The position numbers were made by a program, and so were the translations under genes. Below, piece after piece: positions 44,024 to 52,513 of a stretch of 64,000 nucleotides of DNA (positions are counted from its first letter, which is position 1; each line of letters begins with the position of its first letter). The notes beneath the pieces were generated by a model. That model made no database searches. It was not told the DNA's origin and saw only the letters and a list, made by a program, of their open reading frames with translations. This DNA comes from Reinekea marina (lineage in GTDB: Bacteria; Pseudomonadota; Gammaproteobacteria; Pseudomonadales; Natronospirillaceae). The DNA lies in the NCBI RefSeq assembly GCF_030409715.1, contig NZ_JAUFQI010000001.1, forward strand, positions 3,150,501-3,214,500. Direction: 5' to 3'.

Positions 44024-45076
44024 ATGTATTTCGGGAGTGATAATCAAACTGGCGCCTCGCCACAAGTACTCAACGCCATTATCGAAGCCAACAACGCCGT
44101 CACTGATGCCTATGGTGAAGATCAATGGACACAACAAGCCTGCGCCAAAATCTCGGAGATTTTTGAGTGCGATGCTGATGTTTTTTTAGTCAATACTGGC
44201 ACCGCCGCCAACTCCTTGGCGCTAGCTTGCATGGTTGATCCATGGAGCTCAATAATTTGTCACGGCCAAGCTCACATAATTAACGATGAGCTAACCGCAC
44301 CCGAATTCTTCACTCACGGCGCAAGGTTGATTGGCTTAGATACCCAAGAAGCACAACTCAGTGCGCAAAGTTTATCGAGCTATTTATCTCAAGGGGCCGC
44401 ACACCCTCCTCACAATGCAGAGCCAAAAGCATTAAGCATTACCCAAGCTTCAGAATCGGGCATGGTGTATTCAGTTGAGCAAGTCACTGAGCTTGCAAAA
44501 GTAGCTCACCAGCATGGGTTAACTGTGCATATGGATGGCGCGCGATTCACCAATGCTTTAGTCAACCAAAAATGCACACCCGCAGAATTAACCTGGAAAG
44601 CAGGCGTCGATGTTTTGTGTTTAGGGGCCACCAAAAATGGCGCATTGGCCGCCGAAGCCGTTGTATTTTTCAATAAAGATTTAGCCAAAAGTTTTGTGGC
44701 TCGGCGAAAACGTTCTGGCCATTTATTATCAAAAGGTCGGTTGTACGGCGCACAAATTTGCGGCTGGCTAGAAAACGATCACTGGATTGAGCTGGCGGCC
44801 CACGCGAATCAACAGGCCAGTAAATTAGCAGCCGGTATTGAAGCGGCGCAAAGCACTCGCTTAGTATGGCCGACCATGGCCAACGAAGTGTTCGCCATTT
44901 TACCCAACCAAACCATTGAAAAGCTGCGCACAGCAGGCGCCGTATTGTATGAATGGATACCTGGCTTTTTACCGAGAGACTTAGCCATTGAAAAAGATGA
45001 ATCGGTCGTTCGGTTAGTGTGCTCGTTCCGTACGCAAGATGAAGAAGTAGCCCAGTTTATAGAACACCTAAGCTAG
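44024..45076 (+). CDS. ltaE: Low-specificity L-threonine aldolase
   Basis: A 350-residue fold-type I PLP enzyme that splits threonine or allo-threonine into glycine and acetaldehyde. The opening YFGSDNQTGASPQVL, the ring-stacking H80, HMDGARFTNA with D171, and the PLP lysine K204 in LGATKNGALAAEAV are all in place. Length is normal. It ends 4 bases before the convergent MocR-type gene. A threonine-type exporter gene lies beyond that regulator, so the neighbourhood may manage threonine or glycine levels (inference). Confidence 0.9.
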   Translation: MYFGSDNQTGASPQVLNAIIEANNAVTDAYGEDQWTQQACAKISEIFECDADVFLVNTGTAANSLALACMVDPWSSIICHGQAHIINDELTAPEFFTHGARLIGLDTQEAQLSAQSLSSYLSQGAAHPPHNAEPKALSITQASESGMVYSVEQVTELAKVAHQHGLTVHMDGARFTNALVNQKCTPAELTWKAGVDVLCLGATKNGALAAEAVVFFNKDLAKSFVARRKRSGHLLSKGRLYGAQICGWLENDHWIELAAHANQQASKLAAGIEAAQSTRLVWPTMANEVFAILPNQTIEKLRTAGAVLYEWIPGFLPRDLAIEKDESVVRLVCSFRTQDEEVAQFIEHLS

Positions 45077-45080
45077 GCCG

Positions 45081-46514
45081 TTATTCTTGTTGAGATTGTA
45101 GGTGGAGTAATTCACCTACTCTTTTAACGGCCTCTATTCGCTCTGGTGTCCACGGCGATGCAAAGGTAATTCGAAAACAGTGATTGCTGTCGCCAGTACT
45201 CGAAAATAACTCTCCTGGAGCAATTCTGATGCCTTGCTCTCTTAAAATATGATAAAGCGCCGTAGTATCAATATGCCGAGCACATTCTACCCACAACGAT
45301 AACCCGCCCTGAGGATTTGACAGCCGAGTGCCCTCCGGGAAAAACTCACCAATTAGCTCGCGTAATTGAGCGCAGCGTTGTCGGTATTTTTCACGCGCGT
45401 AACGTAAGTGCCGATCATACATACCTTGCGCCATAATATCGGCAGCGACCAATTGCGGTAATATCGGCATAGAGACCGTATTCACGTATTTAGTATGCAA
45501 CACCTTGTCGAACAACTGACCGGGCATGACCCAACCAATACGTAATTGTGGATGAATCGTTTTAGACACCGAAGAACAGTAGATTACTCGCCCCTCACTA
45601 TCGAACGATTTAATCGCCTTACCGCGACCACCATCAAATGCTAAATCACCGTAAATATCATCTTCAATTAAAAAGGTTTGATGTTTGTTAATCAGCGAAA
45701 CTATTTCCGCTTTTTTGTCATCAGGAATGGTGCAGCCTAAAGGGTTCGAAAAAGCACTGACCAGCAACACCGCTTTAATTTCCCATTGCTCTAATGCCAA
45801 CGCTAAGGCATCGGTACTCATACCTGTGTCGGGGTGGGTAGGAATCTCAATCGCCTTAAGCCCAAAACTCTCAACAATTTGTATCAAGCCATAATAGCAA
45901 GTCGATTCCATTGCGATCACATCACCAGGTTTGGTTAATACACTCAAGCTCATGGCGACCGCGTTTTGGCAGCCTGTCGAAGTTATGACCGCCTCTGGTG
46001 ACACAAAGATGCCCGCATCGACAGCTCTGCGCGCTATCTGCTGGCGAAGACTCGCTTCACCGATGGGTGAGTCATAACCCGATAGCAACGAGTTAGACGT
46101 ACGGGATAAACGGGTAAAGGTTTTTTGGACAACCGAACAGATTGGCATGGTTAAATCGGGTAAGGCGGTGCACAAGTTTACGGCATTTATAGAAGCGCTT
46201 TCATGTTGCACCTCCATCACCAATTCCGATGAAGCCGCTGGGCGAGGGGTCGATAAATCCTCAGGCGTTGTTGGACGGTTTAAAGATTCCGCCGCACTAC
46301 GCTTAACGTAATACCCCGATTTTAATCTAACTTCAACCCAACCTTGTTCTTCTAACATGGCATAAGCTGAGTTTACGGTCGCAATAGATACGTGCGCTTG
46401 TTTTGCCATACCGCGTACTGAAGGCAGCTTATCACCCGTGAGATATCGCCCTTGTTTTATTTGCTCGATCAGCGATAAAGACAACTGTTCGTATAAACGG
46501 TTTTGAGTAGACAC
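45081..46514 (-). CDS. MocR-family regulator (GntR HTH plus aminotransferase-like domain)
   Basis: A 477-residue regulator. The N-terminal GntR winged helix is YEQLSLSLIEQIKQGRY, LPSVRGMAKQAHVSIATVNS divided over the recognition helix. From about residue 110 a fold-type I aminotransferase-like domain carries the PLP lysine in CSSVSKTIHPQLRIGW and FLIEDDIYGDL. MocR proteins sense PLP adducts or amino acids. It is divergent from the DUF1127 gene and the LysE-type exporter, with two direct repeats in the gap, and is likely to control them. Confidence 0.9.
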   Translation of the reverse strand: MSTQNRLYEQLSLSLIEQIKQGRYLTGDKLPSVRGMAKQAHVSIATVNSAYAMLEEQGWVEVRLKSGYYVKRSAAESLNRPTTPEDLSTPRPAASSELVMEVQHESASINAVNLCTALPDLTMPICSVVQKTFTRLSRTSNSLLSGYDSPIGEASLRQQIARRAVDAGIFVSPEAVITSTGCQNAVAMSLSVLTKPGDVIAMESTCYYGLIQIVESFGLKAIEIPTHPDTGMSTDALALALEQWEIKAVLLVSAFSNPLGCTIPDDKKAEIVSLINKHQTFLIEDDIYGDLAFDGGRGKAIKSFDSEGRVIYCSSVSKTIHPQLRIGWVMPGQLFDKVLHTKYVNTVSMPILPQLVAADIMAQGMYDRHLRYAREKYRQRCAQLRELIGEFFPEGTRLSNPQGGLSLWVECARHIDTTALYHILREQGIRIAPGELFSSTGDSNHCFRITFASPWTPERIEAVKRVGELLHLQSQQE

Positions 46515-46561
46515 ATCACAGTTCCTTCAATTAAAGCCCATAACAGAACACTAACACACCC

Positions 46562-46601
46562 ATCTGTACCTGCAAATTAATATTTCTTCTGAATCTGTAC
46601 C
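46562..46601. promoter_or_regulatory. Direct-repeat operator candidate for the MocR-type regulator
   Basis: ATCTGTACC occurs at 46562-46570 and again at 46593-46601, 31 bases apart (about three helix turns), in the gap between the regulator and the divergent DUF1127 gene. MocR-family regulators such as GabR and TauR bind direct repeats in such positions. Confidence 0.5.
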
Positions 46602-46655
46602 CATAACAGGTATTTTATATAATGTTGTTTCAATTGATGAAGGAGGTACACTGCC

Positions 46656-46826
46656 ATGAAGACTCAGACAAACACAAAGCTTGTCACTCAATTCAGAAAA
46701 ATTTTAATACAGTGGCGAACTCGTAAAATCTTACGCCAGCTTGATACCCTACGCTTAAAAGACATTGGGGTGTCATCTTGGGATCTAACACATAAAGGCA
46801 AACTAAAAAACAAAGGCACAGTATGA
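46656..46826 (+). CDS. Small DUF1127 protein
   Basis: A 56-residue basic protein. It has the DUF1127 core: an aromatic at W20 (IQWRTRKILRQL), then LDTLRLKDIGVSSWDL. Short DUF1127 proteins in other bacteria bind RNA or affect phosphate, nitrogen and stress responses; this one's function is unknown. AAGGAGGT lies at a good distance before the ATG. Its stop overlaps the start of the LysE-type gene (ATGA), so the two are translated together. It is divergent from the MocR-type regulator. Confidence 0.85.
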   Translation: MKTQTNTKLVTQFRKILIQWRTRKILRQLDTLRLKDIGVSSWDLTHKGKLKNKGTV

Positions 46827-47428
46827 GCGGTTGGTTAAGTTTACTAATTTTTGCCATGGTATCGACGGTAACGCCTGGGCCTAACAACATCATGATTATG
46901 GCATCGGGGCTTAACTATGGCATTCGCCGTTCGTTGCCACATTGGTTTGGAATCTTTTTAGGATTTCCGTTAATGGCGCTGGGGGTCGGCTTAGGGTTAG
47001 GTCAGGCTTTTGAATTGTGGCCTTGGCTACACTCTGTCATAAAAGTATTAGGAATAAGCTACCTATTATATTTGGCCTACAAAATAGCCATCACCAACAC
47101 TCAGGCTGAAGATAGTGCTTCCTCTAATCCATTAACTTTTATGCAAGCGGTGTTGTTTCAATGGGTTAACCCTAAGGCTTGGGTGATGTGTATAGGGGCT
47201 ATCGCCACCTTTACCACTTTCGATATTAGTATGATGCAACAGGCCTTACTTATCGCTTTTGCATTTGTACTAGTCGGTGCACCTTGTACAGGAATTTGGC
47301 TATTTGCTGGCCATTACTTACAGCGCTTTCTGAATCAGCCAAATTATCAACGCATGTTTAACTATGCAATGGCGACTTTATTGGTAGCCTCACTGCTGCC
47401 GATGGTTCCATTCGATGCATTCATCTAG
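46823..47428 (+). CDS. LysE/RhtB-family amino-acid exporter
   Basis: A 201-residue membrane protein with five to six helices. The family signature is VSTVTPGPNNIMIMASGLNY near the N-terminus, and FQWVNPKAWVMCIGA follows in the second half. The family exports threonine, homoserine, lysine or related compounds; the substrate here is not fixed. It is coupled to the DUF1127 gene upstream. Its 3' end overlaps the convergent hisA-like gene by 39 bases. Confidence 0.9.
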   Translation: MSGWLSLLIFAMVSTVTPGPNNIMIMASGLNYGIRRSLPHWFGIFLGFPLMALGVGLGLGQAFELWPWLHSVIKVLGISYLLYLAYKIAITNTQAEDSASSNPLTFMQAVLFQWVNPKAWVMCIGAIATFTTFDISMMQQALLIAFAFVLVGAPCTGIWLFAGHYLQRFLNQPNYQRMFNYAMATLLVASLLPMVPFDAFI

Positions 47429-48151
47429 GGTTACGCCTTTACCACCAAAAATATCTAAAGCACTACCGATGGTTAAATCGACTTTACCTCTAGATAATTC
47501 ATGGACGCGAAGTAAATCGGCTAGCGATCGGGCACCACCGGCATAGGTAACCGGAATAGTTGTATGCTGGCCAAGCAACCTGACCAGCTCTTCATCTATA
47601 CCACCTTGTAAGCCTTCTACATCGGCGGCATGAACTAAAAACTCAGCACAATGTTTTGATAACTCAACCAGTGTATCGCTATTCACGGCTAATGAAGTAA
47701 TGGTTTGCCATCGATTAGTAGCAATGTGCCAGCCAGATTCTGTTTTACGGCAACTTAAATCGAGCACTAATTTATCTGCACCCACTTCTGCTTTTATGGC
47801 CTCTAATTTAGAGAAGCTAAATTCGCCGCCTTCAAACAAGGCCGAGGTCACTATTACATGGCTCGCACCCGCTTCAATATAATGACTGGCATTCTCTACA
47901 GTAACACCCCCGCCAAACTGCAAACCTTGTGGCCAAACGGCCAGCGCTTTTTTCGCCTGCTCGTCATTGCCCTGGCCTAACGCAATTACATGCCCACCGG
48001 TCAAAAGATGCTCTTTATACAAACCCGCGTAGTAAGCGGCATCGTATTGGCTAATAAAATTAGTTTGTGCACCTTCATCGTTAAGGCTCCCGCCTACAAT
48101 CTGCTTTACTTGGCCTTGATGTAAATCGATACAGGGGCGAAAAATAGTCAA
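47390..48151 (-). CDS. hisA: HisA isomerase of the eukaryotic (His6) type
   Basis: A 253-residue (beta-alpha)8 barrel that converts ProFAR to PRFAR in histidine synthesis. It opens with IFRPCIDLHQGQVKQIVGGS, the form seen in fungal and plant His6/HisA, not the PAIDLxxGxVVRL form usual in bacteria. VIALGQGNDEQA, LVLDLSCRKTESGWHIAT, FLVHAADVEGLQGGID and TYAGGARSLADL also follow the eukaryotic pattern. The start is a TTG with AAGGAG 6 bases upstream; an ATG at 48184 lies before that site. No other his gene is present. It is convergent with the exporter gene. Confidence 0.88.
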   Translation of the reverse strand: MTIFRPCIDLHQGQVKQIVGGSLNDEGAQTNFISQYDAAYYAGLYKEHLLTGGHVIALGQGNDEQAKKALAVWPQGLQFGGGVTVENASHYIEAGASHVIVTSALFEGGEFSFSKLEAIKAEVGADKLVLDLSCRKTESGWHIATNRWQTITSLAVNSDTLVELSKHCAEFLVHAADVEGLQGGIDEELVRLLGQHTTIPVTYAGGARSLADLLRVHELSRGKVDLTIGSALDIFGGKGVTLDECIEWNHRQQ

Positions 48152-48206
48152 GCGAGACTCCTTAAAAAATATAAACACCGGCATTTAGCCGAAGTATACC
48201 CTGACC

Positions 48207-49097
48207 TTAAACACCAACCAATAACAAAACGACCGAGAACAGCACACTAATGATACCAAGCCACTCCATCCGACTAATAGATTCACGGAAAAAATAGTGA
48301 GTTAAGGCTAAGGTAGCAATGTATTCAATTTGTCCGAATGCTTTCACAATGGCCGCATCTTGATAACTAAAGGCGGTATACCAACCAATACTGCCTAACG
48401 TTCCAGTTAAGCCAACAAATAGAATAGTATTGGCTTGACCATGTAATTGTTTCCAGTTTTGAGAATCCTGCCAATGAACTAATCCACTGCAAATAAGCCC
48501 TTGAATCCCAAGAGAAAGCATCAAAACATAGGCGGCAGTCATGATAGGGTTTACTACTGAAACAAGGCTTGCCTCTCTTAACAATAGAGAAGTTAGGGCA
48601 AAGAAAACACCAGCCAATATACCCAAAATAAATGTTTTATTATTCCAAAAGGACTTAACGTGAATACTGGATTTCTTGAGACTTACGAATACTAATCCTG
48701 TCACGCCAATTAAAATTGCCAACCATGCGAGTAAACTCAGAGTCGTTGAAAAGATCAAAGCGCCGATAATAGCCGCAAATATACCCTCCGTTTTAGCAAA
48801 GGTTGTCCCCACAGCAAAATTGCGAAGACTTAAAACCTTTACGAGCAATAATGTTGCAGCCAGTTGAAACAGAGCAGCACTCAAAACAATGGTATAAAAC
48901 GACAGTGTAAATTCTGTCAGGGCCATAAACTGCCCTTGCCAGATTAGGATAAAATAGATTATAGCCACTGGAAAACCAAAACCATAGCGAGCCCAAGTTG
49001 CAACGATAGCGCTCATACTATGCGTTAGTTGTTTTTGGCCCGCCGTTCGAACCGCTTGCATTAATGCGGCCAATAGCGTGAATGCTATCCATTCCAT
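48207..49097 (-). CDS. EamA/DMT-family transporter
   Basis: A 296-residue membrane protein with ten predicted helices in two EamA repeats; each repeat ends in a helix such as LLAWLAILIGVTGLVFVSL and MEWLGIISVLFSVVLLLVGV. The drug/metabolite transporter superfamily moves many small molecules, and the substrate cannot be read. It lies 22 bases beyond the hisA-like gene's upstream end on the same strand. Confidence 0.85.
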   Translation of the reverse strand: MEWIAFTLLAALMQAVRTAGQKQLTHSMSAIVATWARYGFGFPVAIIYFILIWQGQFMALTEFTLSFYTIVLSAALFQLAATLLLVKVLSLRNFAVGTTFAKTEGIFAAIIGALIFSTTLSLLAWLAILIGVTGLVFVSLKKSSIHVKSFWNNKTFILGILAGVFFALTSLLLREASLVSVVNPIMTAAYVLMLSLGIQGLICSGLVHWQDSQNWKQLHGQANTILFVGLTGTLGSIGWYTAFSYQDAAIVKAFGQIEYIATLALTHYFFRESISRMEWLGIISVLFSVVLLLVGV

Positions 49098-49206
49098 TTT
49101 GAAATCTCTTCAACTTTGATGTGCAGTGTAAAAAGAGAGCTTCCTAAGAGCCAATGAATAAGGCGACTGGTATCTATTCCGATTAAGAATAGAAGCTACT
49201 GATCGG

Positions 49207-49944
49207 CTACTTCTCCAAAAACCCTTTGCTGCGCAAGAACCTTAACATGTGTGGTCTAGCTTCCTTTTGCAACATATTCGCAATTTGTGATGTCCAGGTA
49301 GCGGCTTTGTTATTGCCTGTTCGCTGTTGGTAGTAAGATTGAACTTGCGCATCATAACGAGCCATGGCTTCAACATCACCCGTTTGAGTGTAGGTATTCT
49401 TCTTAAGTACCACAGATAAAGGTAGGCGAGGTTTTACTTCAGGGTTTTGCGCTGGTTTTCCGATACACAAACCAAATACTGGATAAACTAAATCAGGGAG
49501 TTCTAACAGCTTAGATACGGCTTCAATATTATTGCGCAATGCTCCGATATAGCATATCCCGTAGCCTTCAGATTCAGCCGCAACCACAACATTTTGCGCA
49601 AATAAGCCGACATCAAGGGAGGCCGTTAAAAATTGTTCGGTATAGCCTTTATGCATGTCGGCTTCGTGCAAAGCGCAAGCTTCTTGATGGCGCCTCATGT
49701 CGGCACAAAAAACGAGAAAAACAGGTGCTTCACTCACGTATTGTTGATCAGCCGCTAAGTGCGCGAGTACATTTCTCTGGTCTCCTTGATCAACTTGTAT
49801 CACCGTACAAGCTTGAATAAAACTAGAAGTGGCCGCGGCTTGGCCAGCTTGTATCCAGTGCTCTAACTGCTCTTGAGGCACAGCTTCTTCGGTAAACTTA
49901 CGAATAGAGCGATGCGATTGTAATAGGGCTAACGTTTCATTCAT
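49207..49944 (-). CDS. NfsA-like NADPH-dependent nitroreductase
   Basis: A 245-residue FMN flavoprotein of the NfsA/FRP group. The FMN-binding N-terminus is HRSIRKFTEEAVP, AATSSFIQACTVIQV is the dimer and FMN segment, GYGICYIGALRNN and FGLCIGKPAQNPEVKPRLP are the diagnostic middle motifs, and the C-terminal arm ends in LRSKGFLEK. NfsA enzymes reduce quinones and nitroaromatics with NADPH. It is not obviously in an operon with its neighbours. Confidence 0.88.
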   Translation of the reverse strand: MNETLALLQSHRSIRKFTEEAVPQEQLEHWIQAGQAAATSSFIQACTVIQVDQGDQRNVLAHLAADQQYVSEAPVFLVFCADMRRHQEACALHEADMHKGYTEQFLTASLDVGLFAQNVVVAAESEGYGICYIGALRNNIEAVSKLLELPDLVYPVFGLCIGKPAQNPEVKPRLPLSVVLKKNTYTQTGDVEAMARYDAQVQSYYQQRTGNNKAATWTSQIANMLQKEARPHMLRFLRSKGFLEK

Positions 49945-50008
49945 GATTTATTGAACCTTTTAAAAGCAGTTGTTTACAAAGTTTAATGAGCCAGCTCTTA
50001 GCACCAAT

Positions 50009-50929
50009 TTACATAAACCAGTACCAAGCCCACAATGGCATGACCAGAAAAGCTATCAACGTTTGTAGAGTAATGATTGAAGCCATTGATTCTAAATCAC
50101 CGCCCAATTGACGCGCTAAAATATACGCCGAAGATGCGGTTGGCGAAATGAAGGCAATAAGCAGTACACCTGCAGCAACCCCCTCTAAGCCAAACGCAAA
50201 GCATAAGACTAATATCAACACGGGTTTAAACAGAAACTGAACCACGGATGATTTTACAATGGCACTAAAATGGCCTTTCACAAGCTCTGGCCTCAAGGCC
50301 GCACCAACGGCCAATAACCCCAATGGCAAAGCGGCTCTGCCGATGATTTCCGTGATCTGTAACGTGACCCCTGGCAGTCCAATACCTGTAATGCTTAACA
50401 AAGCGCCTATAGCACAGCCAATAATTAATGGATTCATAACGAGTTGCTTTATAAAAACTTTCGCCGACCGAGCTTCTTTTTTTCCGTAGAAAACAAATAC
50501 GCCGACACATAAGAAATTGATCATCGGTATCATAAAGCCCGCACCAATGGAGGCTAATGCTAACCCTTCTGCGCCAAAGTAGGCGCCAGATATAGAAAGT
50601 GCGATGTAAGTATTGAATCGAACTCCGCCTTGGAAAATAGAGGTAAATTCAGCGGGCGAATCGTTATTTGGCAATAAATGCAGAGCTATTAACGTGGCAG
50701 ATGTAATAGTAAGTACCAAAAAAATGATCAACAGCATAGTTGGCCAAGGCGCGCCGTCTATTTGCTGGCTAGCCAATGTATTTATCAGCAAGGCCGGAAA
50801 CATGACAAAATAGGTGAGTTTTTCAATGCCGGCCCAGGTTTGTGCCGATAAAAATTTGGCTTTATTGAGTAGATAGCCCAATGCTATAAGCACTAAAATC
50901 GGAATTAACGCATTTACAAAATGGATCAT
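50009..50929 (-). CDS. AEC-family permease
   Basis: A 306-residue membrane protein with about ten helices of the auxin efflux carrier family: LIALGYLLNKAKFLSAQTW at the N-terminus and the closing SPTASSAYILARQLGGD with the final helix pair. Members in bacteria carry malate, malonate or other acids. No linked enzyme indicates the substrate. It begins 153 bases from the divergent yaeQ gene. Confidence 0.87.
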   Translation of the reverse strand: MIHFVNALIPILVLIALGYLLNKAKFLSAQTWAGIEKLTYFVMFPALLINTLASQQIDGAPWPTMLLIIFLVLTITSATLIALHLLPNNDSPAEFTSIFQGGVRFNTYIALSISGAYFGAEGLALASIGAGFMIPMINFLCVGVFVFYGKKEARSAKVFIKQLVMNPLIIGCAIGALLSITGIGLPGVTLQITEIIGRAALPLGLLAVGAALRPELVKGHFSAIVKSSVVQFLFKPVLILVLCFAFGLEGVAAGVLLIAFISPTASSAYILARQLGGDLESMASIITLQTLIAFLVMPLWAWYWFM

Positions 50930-51082
50930 GATTCACCGAAGCCAAGAGGGCTGTGTATTTAAGTAGTAGTAATATCTAGGATAGCAAATTGATGACTTTC
51001 TAGCGATGGTTAAAGCCCTGCTATTTGTTCAGAAATTTGCTATGGTGCGCGACCTCAATTTACCAGTCAATAGGATCTCACC

Positions 51083-51616
51083 GTGGCGATCAAACCCACC
51101 ATTTTTAAAGTTTCAATAAACTTATCGGATTTAGATCGAAACCATTACGACACCATCAATTTAACCATTGCCAAGCACCCTTCTGAGACTGAAGAACGTT
51201 TGATGGCTCGCATAGTGGCCTATTGCTATGAAGCCCAAGAAAATTTAGTGCTGACAAAAGGGATCAGTGATACCGAAGAACCGGATATGTGGGTGAAATC
51301 GCTCGATGATCAAATTCAGCTTTGGATAGATATGGGCGAACCTTCAACTGATCGAATTAAAAAAGCCAACCGCCAATCCAAACACACCATTGTTTACAGC
51401 TTTAACTCAAAATCTGATGTTTGGTGGTCTCAATCAGCCGACAAATTCAAACAGATAGGTGGTAGCTATTATCAGTTTGATTTCTCAGAAATAGAGCCTT
51501 TAGCGGCACACCTAGAACGCACCATGAAGTGGTTCGTCACTATTTCAGATGAAACTGCAGCCATTCAAACAGACACAGGTGAATTTTCAATTCACCGAAC
51601 GCTTTTGCATTCCTAA
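51083..51616 (+). CDS. yaeQ: YaeQ-family protein
   Basis: A 177-residue protein with the YaeQ pattern: FKVSINLSDLDRNHYDTINL, HPSETEERLMARIVAYCYEA, EPDMWVKSLDDQIQLWIDMG and the PD-(D/E)XK-like core. E. coli YaeQ was reported to suppress the loss of RfaH, but the real activity is unclear. The start is a GTG 7 bases after AGGA. It stands alone, divergent from the AEC permease and followed by the terminator of the opposite operon. Confidence 0.93.
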   Translation: MAIKPTIFKVSINLSDLDRNHYDTINLTIAKHPSETEERLMARIVAYCYEAQENLVLTKGISDTEEPDMWVKSLDDQIQLWIDMGEPSTDRIKKANRQSKHTIVYSFNSKSDVWWSQSADKFKQIGGSYYQFDFSEIEPLAAHLERTMKWFVTISDETAAIQTDTGEFSIHRTLLHS

Positions 51617-51632
51617 ACGATAATTTACAACT

Positions 51633-51664
51633 TAAAAAAAGCGCCACCGGATCAAGGTGGCGCT
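51633..51664 (-). terminator. Intrinsic terminator of the transporter/ligase operon
   Basis: On the minus strand, AGCGCCACC-TTGATCC-GGTGGCGCT is followed by a run of T (51639 downward), 15 bases past the hydrolase stop. It also lies after yaeQ on the other strand. Confidence 0.9.
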
Positions 51665-51678
51665 GAAACCAGAACGGT

Positions 51679-52512
51679 TTAAGACGAGATAAAATCAGCC
51701 ACTGGCGTAATTTGTTTTTTGGTGTGCAGTCCTGGCGCATGACCACACCCTTTCACAGGCAAATAATGCATATTTGGTTTTACAGCCTGCATTTTATCAA
51801 CGATTCCTTCCGTCAGAACATCCGAGTCAAGCCCGTGCACTAACATTAGAGGGCACTCTATCATTTCGAATAACCCCCATAAGGTCACCGGCGGCTTTGA
51901 GGGATCAAACTGCTGAACAATTTTTGGGTCGTAGTGACTAACAAACTGGCCATTATCTAACCGCCGACTGCATTGCTGAGCCATTTGATGCCACTGCTGT
52001 TCACTGCGTTCACCAAAGGGTGCATACAATTCTCTTATTCGGCATTCAAAACTAGAAAGCGTTTCAAATGCAGGAAAATCACTCACGTATTCGACGATTC
52101 GAGTTAAGGCTGCAGATGGAATCTCTGGCCCGATGTCGTTAATGACTAAACGATCTATTTTGTCTTTTAAAACAGACGTCGCAGCCACCATGCCAATAAT
52201 GCCGCCCATACTTGTGCCTACCCAAGTGCAACTCTCTACTTGGTAGTATTCGCATATAGACTGAGCATGATTCAGGTAAACTGGCACTTCGTAAGTGGAG
52301 GCATTGTCGGCCCACTGCGAGAGCCCACGACCGATCGTATCGGGTGCGAGAACTCGAAACCCTTGATGCGCTAGCGATTCTGCTAATTCAGTGAAATCGG
52401 CGCCGGTTCTGGCCAAACCATGCCAGCAAATAACGGTTTTTTTCGCATTGCGATTCCAAACACGAACATGCACTTCGTAATCTTGGCAACGGATAAAATC
52501 TTGTTCAAACAT
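51679..52512 (-). CDS. Alpha/beta hydrolase
   Basis: A 277-residue alpha/beta-hydrolase. The oxyanion stretch is CWHGLARTGADF, the nucleophile is the Ser in VGTSMGGIIG, the acid is in the HGLDSDVLT region and the catalytic His is in KGCGHAPGL. It is the last gene of a minus-strand operon, one base after the permease gene, and a strong terminator follows. In this setting it may cleave an ester, thioester or ring product of the acid taken up by the transporter (inference). The exact substrate is unknown. Confidence 0.85.
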   Translation of the reverse strand: MFEQDFIRCQDYEVHVRVWNRNAKKTVICWHGLARTGADFTELAESLAHQGFRVLAPDTIGRGLSQWADNASTYEVPVYLNHAQSICEYYQVESCTWVGTSMGGIIGMVAATSVLKDKIDRLVINDIGPEIPSAALTRIVEYVSDFPAFETLSSFECRIRELYAPFGERSEQQWHQMAQQCSRRLDNGQFVSHYDPKIVQQFDPSKPPVTLWGLFEMIECPLMLVHGLDSDVLTEGIVDKMQAVKPNMHYLPVKGCGHAPGLHTKKQITPVADFISS

Positions 52513-52513
52513 A

